A DNA stretch of 15,204 bases. Source: Pseudomonadota bacterium. GTDB taxonomy: Bacteria; Desulfobacterota; BSN033; WVXP01; G020346125. Under the pieces are notes generated by a model, which saw nothing but the letters and a program-made list of their open reading frames with translations, was not told the origin of the DNA and ran no database searches. A program made the translations under genes and the position numbers. Shown in pieces: positions 12,630 to 15,204 of this stretch (positions are counted from its first letter, which is position 1; every line of letters begins with the position of its first letter). Location: assembly GCA_030608745.1 (NCBI GenBank), contig JAUWDQ010000034.1:1-15204 (forward strand), written 5' to 3'.

Positions 12630-12847
12630 GATTCTAATAGGATGCGATATCTTGTATTTTCGGTATCATACGACAATTGTTTCAAAAAAGAAACCAGAAA
12701 TGTTTCGCAATTTTCCTGAGGTTTCCGGAGAACAGCCCTGTCCTGGACGTAGTTTGCTGAAGAAGTGGAGTACCCATCGAATGCTTCTGCCAAAACTTCA
12801 GTGGGAAAACCCTTTTACGATTCCATTCAAATCTGGAAGGAATTATG

Positions 12848-12878
12848 ATATGGATTGAGGGCATATGGGAATCCATAT
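12848..12878 (+). promoter_or_regulatory. Inverted repeat upstream of the Sir2 gene
   Basis: ATATGGATT (12848-12856) and AATCCATAT (12870-12878) form a perfect 9-bp stem with a 13-base loop, 33 bases before the Sir2 ATG. The loop's CATATGGG can instead pair with downstream CCCCAT, so two exclusive hairpins are possible. The gap 12630-12911 also holds a small GTTTC-A6-GAAAC palindrome (12679-12694) and otherwise nothing recognised. Confidence 0.4.
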
Positions 12879-12911
12879 ACCCCATTCTCTTACATGACAT
12901 GGAGCGATGAC

Positions 12912-13688
12912 ATGGAGGAATTAATCGAAACCGTTGCGGAATTCATTGTCCGCGCAAGGAGGATTGTGGTCTTTACTGGAGCAGGCGCGAGTACTGAGTC
13001 TGGAATTGCGGATTTTAGAAGTCGCGGGGGGATTTGGGACAAGTACAACCCCGAAGACTTTTACTTCCAGAAATTCCTGACCAACGAGGAATCCCGGGAG
13101 AAATACTGGTTGATGAGTACCGAAGTCTTTGAATCCCTCAAGAAAGCTAAGCCCAATCCTGTTCATCTTGCCATTGCCGAATTGGAAAGGTTCGAAAAAT
13201 TGGATTGCATCATCACCCAGAATATAGATGGACTTCACCACAAGGCCGGAAATTCCCGGGAAAAGATCATCGAGCTCCATGGAACAGCCCTTTCGGTATC
13301 ATGCCTGAGCTGCAGGAGGAAATACGATCGTGATGAGGTCCAGCAGAGAATTCTTAACGGGGTACGAGTTCCCCGCTGCGACGATTGCGAAGGCTTGCTC
13401 AAACCGGATACCATCTCTTTCGGACAAGCTATGCCAGAGAGGGAGACCAACCTCGCCTATGAGCGGTCTCTCGGCTCTGACCTGTTCATAGTCGTGGGTT
13501 CATCCTTAGTTGTTCAACCAGCGGCTTATATGCCCCTCAAGGCCAAACAGGGCGGGGCCAAATTAGTCATTATCAATCGAGACCCCACACCTCACGATGG
13601 GTATGCCGATATAGTCATCAATGGGTCTGCGGGCGAGATCATGACGCAGATTCTGGGGAAGGTGAGGGGGAAAATGGGGAATTCCTAA
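12912..13688 (+). CDS. NAD-dependent protein deacylase, Sir2 family
   Basis: A 258-residue sirtuin that removes acyl groups from lysines using NAD. All key motifs are present: GAGASTESGIADFRS (residues 23-37) for NAD, TQNIDGLH (102-109), catalytic H123 in IIELHG, zinc ligands C131/C134 (CLSC) and C156/C159 (CDDC), and VVGSSLVVQPAA (194-205). The CobB-like Y-x-x-R desuccinylase pair is not evident near residues 60-70, which favours plain deacetylation, but this is a weak inference. ATG 12912 is chosen because GGAG lies at 12901-12904 with correct spacing; in-frame ATGs upstream (12894) lack a binding site. It stands alone, divergent from the Crp/Fnr gene and convergent with the PLP-enzyme gene. 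Confidence 0.95.
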   Translation: MEELIETVAEFIVRARRIVVFTGAGASTESGIADFRSRGGIWDKYNPEDFYFQKFLTNEESREKYWLMSTEVFESLKKAKPNPVHLAIAELERFEKLDCIITQNIDGLHHKAGNSREKIIELHGTALSVSCLSCRRKYDRDEVQQRILNGVRVPRCDDCEGLLKPDTISFGQAMPERETNLAYERSLGSDLFIVVGSSLVVQPAAYMPLKAKQGGAKLVIINRDPTPHDGYADIVINGSAGEIMTQILGKVRGKMGNS

Positions 13689-13736
13689 ATTACTGAACCT
13701 CCTTTATTATTGGGACAAATTTTGATTATCACTCCA

Positions 13737-13765
13737 CGGAGTAATGATACGAGGCTCCGCCTTTT
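13737..13765 (+). terminator. Possible terminator after the Sir2 gene
   Basis: CGGAG (13737-13741) pairs with CTCCG (13755-13759) and is followed by TTTT at 13762-13765. A competing ACTCC/GGAGT pairing overlaps it. The stem is short, so confidence is low. Confidence 0.35.
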
Positions 13766-13804
13766 CTACACTTGGCTTATCCACTTCTTGCGCTCAATTC
13801 CTCC

Positions 13805-14989
13805 TCAGGAGATGGAGTTCAAAGCCTGGTCGAGGTCGTCGATGAGGTCTTGGGAATCTTCGATGCCGAGTGACAGGCGGAGGAGGTTATCCTTTATCCC
13901 GGCCCGCATCCTTTCGGATGGTGAGAGCCTCCGGTGGGTCGTCAGTGCGGGCGGGCAGATGAGGGATTCGATACCACCCAGGCTTACGGCAAGCTGGCAT
14001 ATTCTTAGGCTCCCCAGGAATTGACCCAGCGCATCATTTGCTCCCTCTACCTCGAAGCTCACCATACCGCCGAACCCCTTCATCTGGCTTTTTCCCAATT
14101 CGTGTTGGGGATGACTCCTCAAGCCTGGATAGTAAACCCGATCAATACGAGGATGTTTTTCAAGGAATTGGGCCACCTTCATACCGTTTTGGTTGTGGGT
14201 TTCCATTCGAACCTTGAGGGTCTTGACCCCCCGCATCAGTAACCAGGCTGATTGGGGGTCTGGAACGCCACCGAATACGTAGCGGGAAGACATAACCCTT
14301 CCCATCAGTTCCTCTCCACCAGCAACCACGCCGCCGATGAGATCGCTGTGACCTCCCAAATACTTGGTGGCGCTGTGCATCACCAGGTCAATTCCCATCT
14401 CTATGGGCCTCTGATTGAAGGAGGTGGCGAAGGTGTTGTCCATGAATGTTGGGATCCCATGTTTTTTCCCGATCTTCCCCACTTCAGCGATATCCATCAG
14501 TTTCAAAAGGGGGTTGGTGGGCGATTCGAAGAAGATGACTTTTGTATTGGGTCTGATTGACTCGGCCAACCTTCCGGCTTCTGTAGTCTCTATGAGATCG
14601 ACGGTTACCCCATATCGGGGCAGCACGTTGGCGAAGAAGTTGAAGGTGCCCCCATAGATGTCGAAGGCGGAGACGATATGGTCTCCAGAGCAGACCAGGG
14701 ACATTATCGCCGATGTCAGGGCGGCCATCCCCGATGAAAAGACCAAGGCCTTTTGGGCGCCCATGATATCGACAAGCTTTTTCTCTATGGCTTCAAGGGT
14801 GGGGTTGCTGTACCGGGTATAGAAATACCCCTTGGAATGGTCGGCAAATACCCTCTTGAGGGAATCGAGATCGGGAAATCCGAAGATTGACGTCTGGTAG
14901 ATGGGTGTGATTATCGACCCCGTAACGGGGCAGAGCTTTTCCCCACTGTGGACGGATTTAGTCGAGAATCCCGGGTCTTTAGGACTCAT
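13805..14989 (-). CDS. Cys/Met-metabolism PLP-dependent enzyme (cystathionine gamma-synthase/lyase or sulfhydrylase family)
   Basis: A 394-residue fold-type I PLP enzyme of the trans-sulfuration family, normal in length. It shows the N-terminal STKSVHSGEKLCPVTGSIITP region, YTRYSNPT (phosphate binding from the neighbouring subunit), SSGMAALTSA, FMDNTFAT (D184 to the pyridine nitrogen) and the PLP lysine K209 in HSATKYLGGHSDLIGG. Methionine gamma-lyases have a cysteine in the substrate loop after DIYGG; here it reads DIYGGTF, which argues against that activity. Cystathionine gamma-synthase, gamma/beta-lyase and O-acylhomoserine sulfhydrylase cannot be told apart by sequence reading alone. AAAGGAGG eight bases upstream of ATG 14989 supports the start. 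It is a single gene with a possible TATAAA -10 near 15009. Confidence 0.92.
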   Translation of the reverse strand: MSPKDPGFSTKSVHSGEKLCPVTGSIITPIYQTSIFGFPDLDSLKRVFADHSKGYFYTRYSNPTLEAIEKKLVDIMGAQKALVFSSGMAALTSAIMSLVCSGDHIVSAFDIYGGTFNFFANVLPRYGVTVDLIETTEAGRLAESIRPNTKVIFFESPTNPLLKLMDIAEVGKIGKKHGIPTFMDNTFATSFNQRPIEMGIDLVMHSATKYLGGHSDLIGGVVAGGEELMGRVMSSRYVFGGVPDPQSAWLLMRGVKTLKVRMETHNQNGMKVAQFLEKHPRIDRVYYPGLRSHPQHELGKSQMKGFGGMVSFEVEGANDALGQFLGSLRICQLAVSLGGIESLICPPALTTHRRLSPSERMRAGIKDNLLRLSLGIEDSQDLIDDLDQALNSIS

Positions 14990-15013
14990 GGCATTTCCTC
15001 CTTTATTTTATAG

Positions 15014-15083
15014 TGACGGCTTCGTAAAAAGTCCATCTGCCGTTCGACATGCTCACGGCCCTGAGCAAAGCCGAAGGGCTGCG
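15014..15083. repeat. REP/MITE-like palindromic intergenic element
   Basis: The stretch contains nested palindromes: TGCTCA-CGGCCC-TGAGCA (15050-15067, perfect 6-bp stem) and CGGCCCT/AGGGCTG (15056-15061 and flank, pairing with 15075-15081). The words GACGGCTTCGTAAAAAGTCC and GTTCGACATGCTCACGGCCC resemble intergenic repeats I have seen in deltaproteobacterial and related genomes. No second full copy is in this window, although CCCTGAGCAAA recurs on the minus strand at 9168-9178, so repetition is an inference. Confidence 0.4.
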
Positions 15084-15100
15084 TTCCGCTTCATCCCCTG

Positions 15101-15193
15101 CCCTGTTAAATTGAAGGCAGCCATATCAAGAGATATGGGATAGAGAAGTTGCTTGAAAACAGTAACATCAAACAAAGAAAATATTTAACAGGG
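15101..15193. repeat. 11-bp inverted repeat enclosing a small hairpin
   Basis: CCCTGTTAAAT (15101-15111) recurs in perfect inverted form as ATTTAACAGGG (15183-15193), 71 bases apart. Between them CCATATC-AAGA-GATATGG (15121-15138) is a perfect 7-bp hairpin. This could be the ends of a small non-coding element or a folded RNA leader; the region 15000-15204 has no gene. No SAM riboswitch or T-box pattern was recognised. Confidence 0.45.
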
Positions 15194-15204
15194 TGAATCA
15201 CTGC

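Noticed and set aside
14021..14657. Plus-strand open frames over the PLP-enzyme gene
   Set aside because: Three overlapping frames without ribosome binding sites, all antisense to a gene with complete family motifs.
15000..15204. SAM riboswitch or T-box in front of the PLP enzyme
   Set aside because: The palindromes present do not match the conserved core of either class, and the block lacks the ordered stems and terminator expected.

Overview
The window looks like chromosome from a strictly or mostly anaerobic bacterium, most likely of deltaproteobacterial (Desulfobacterota) type. The evidence is an adenosylcobalamin-dependent (class II) ribonucleotide reductase, a likely selenoprotein, a redox-disulfide (DUF1858) protein of the kind linked to hybrid cluster protein, and an HcpR-like Crp/Fnr regulator. 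The lineage is an inference; there is no rRNA or other phylogenetic marker. No tRNA, CRISPR array, prophage, integrase or complete insertion sequence was seen.

Layout. Positions 1-956 (+): the end of an unidentified gene, then a CorC/YbeX-type CBS protein closed by a strong terminator. 1226-4044 (+): trkA-trkH potassium uptake pair with a 1-base overlap. 4214-4637 (+): a short Cys-rich YgbA/NO-stimulated family protein behind an Fnr-type promoter. 4716-5186 (-): an OsmC-family protein whose first catalytic position is an in-frame UGA followed by a bacterial SECIS-like hairpin, so probably a selenoprotein. 5327-7674 (+): nrdJ, with a NrdR box over its -10 and an Fnr-like palindrome upstream. 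7733-9139 (-): a DASS/SLC13-like transporter. 9319-11670 (-): six genes in a row (short heme-copper-oxidase-I-like membrane protein, DUF1858 protein, DUF4213/DUF364 protein, cupin, 47-residue zinc ribbon, NifU-type Fe-S scaffold). 11937-12629 (-): a Crp/Fnr regulator. 12912-13688 (+): Sir2 deacylase. 13805-14989 (-): a trans-sulfuration PLP enzyme, preceded by a stretch of repeats and palindromes up to the end of the window.

How it fits together. Three near-perfect TTGAY-N4-RTCAA palindromes lie upstream of the YgbA-like gene, nrdJ and the six-gene cluster. In two of them the palindrome is centred exactly -41.5 from the start site implied by a -10 hexamer (TATATT and TATACT), the geometry of class II Fnr activation. 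The Crp/Fnr protein encoded next to the six-gene cluster carries the Fnr-type recognition helix (E-T-L-S-R) but lacks the N-terminal cysteines of an oxygen-sensing Fe-S Fnr. The simplest reading is a local regulon for nitrosative/redox stress, with the six-gene cluster as its least characterised member. The selenocysteine OsmC, a peroxide/organic hydroperoxide reductase by family, fits the same physiological theme.
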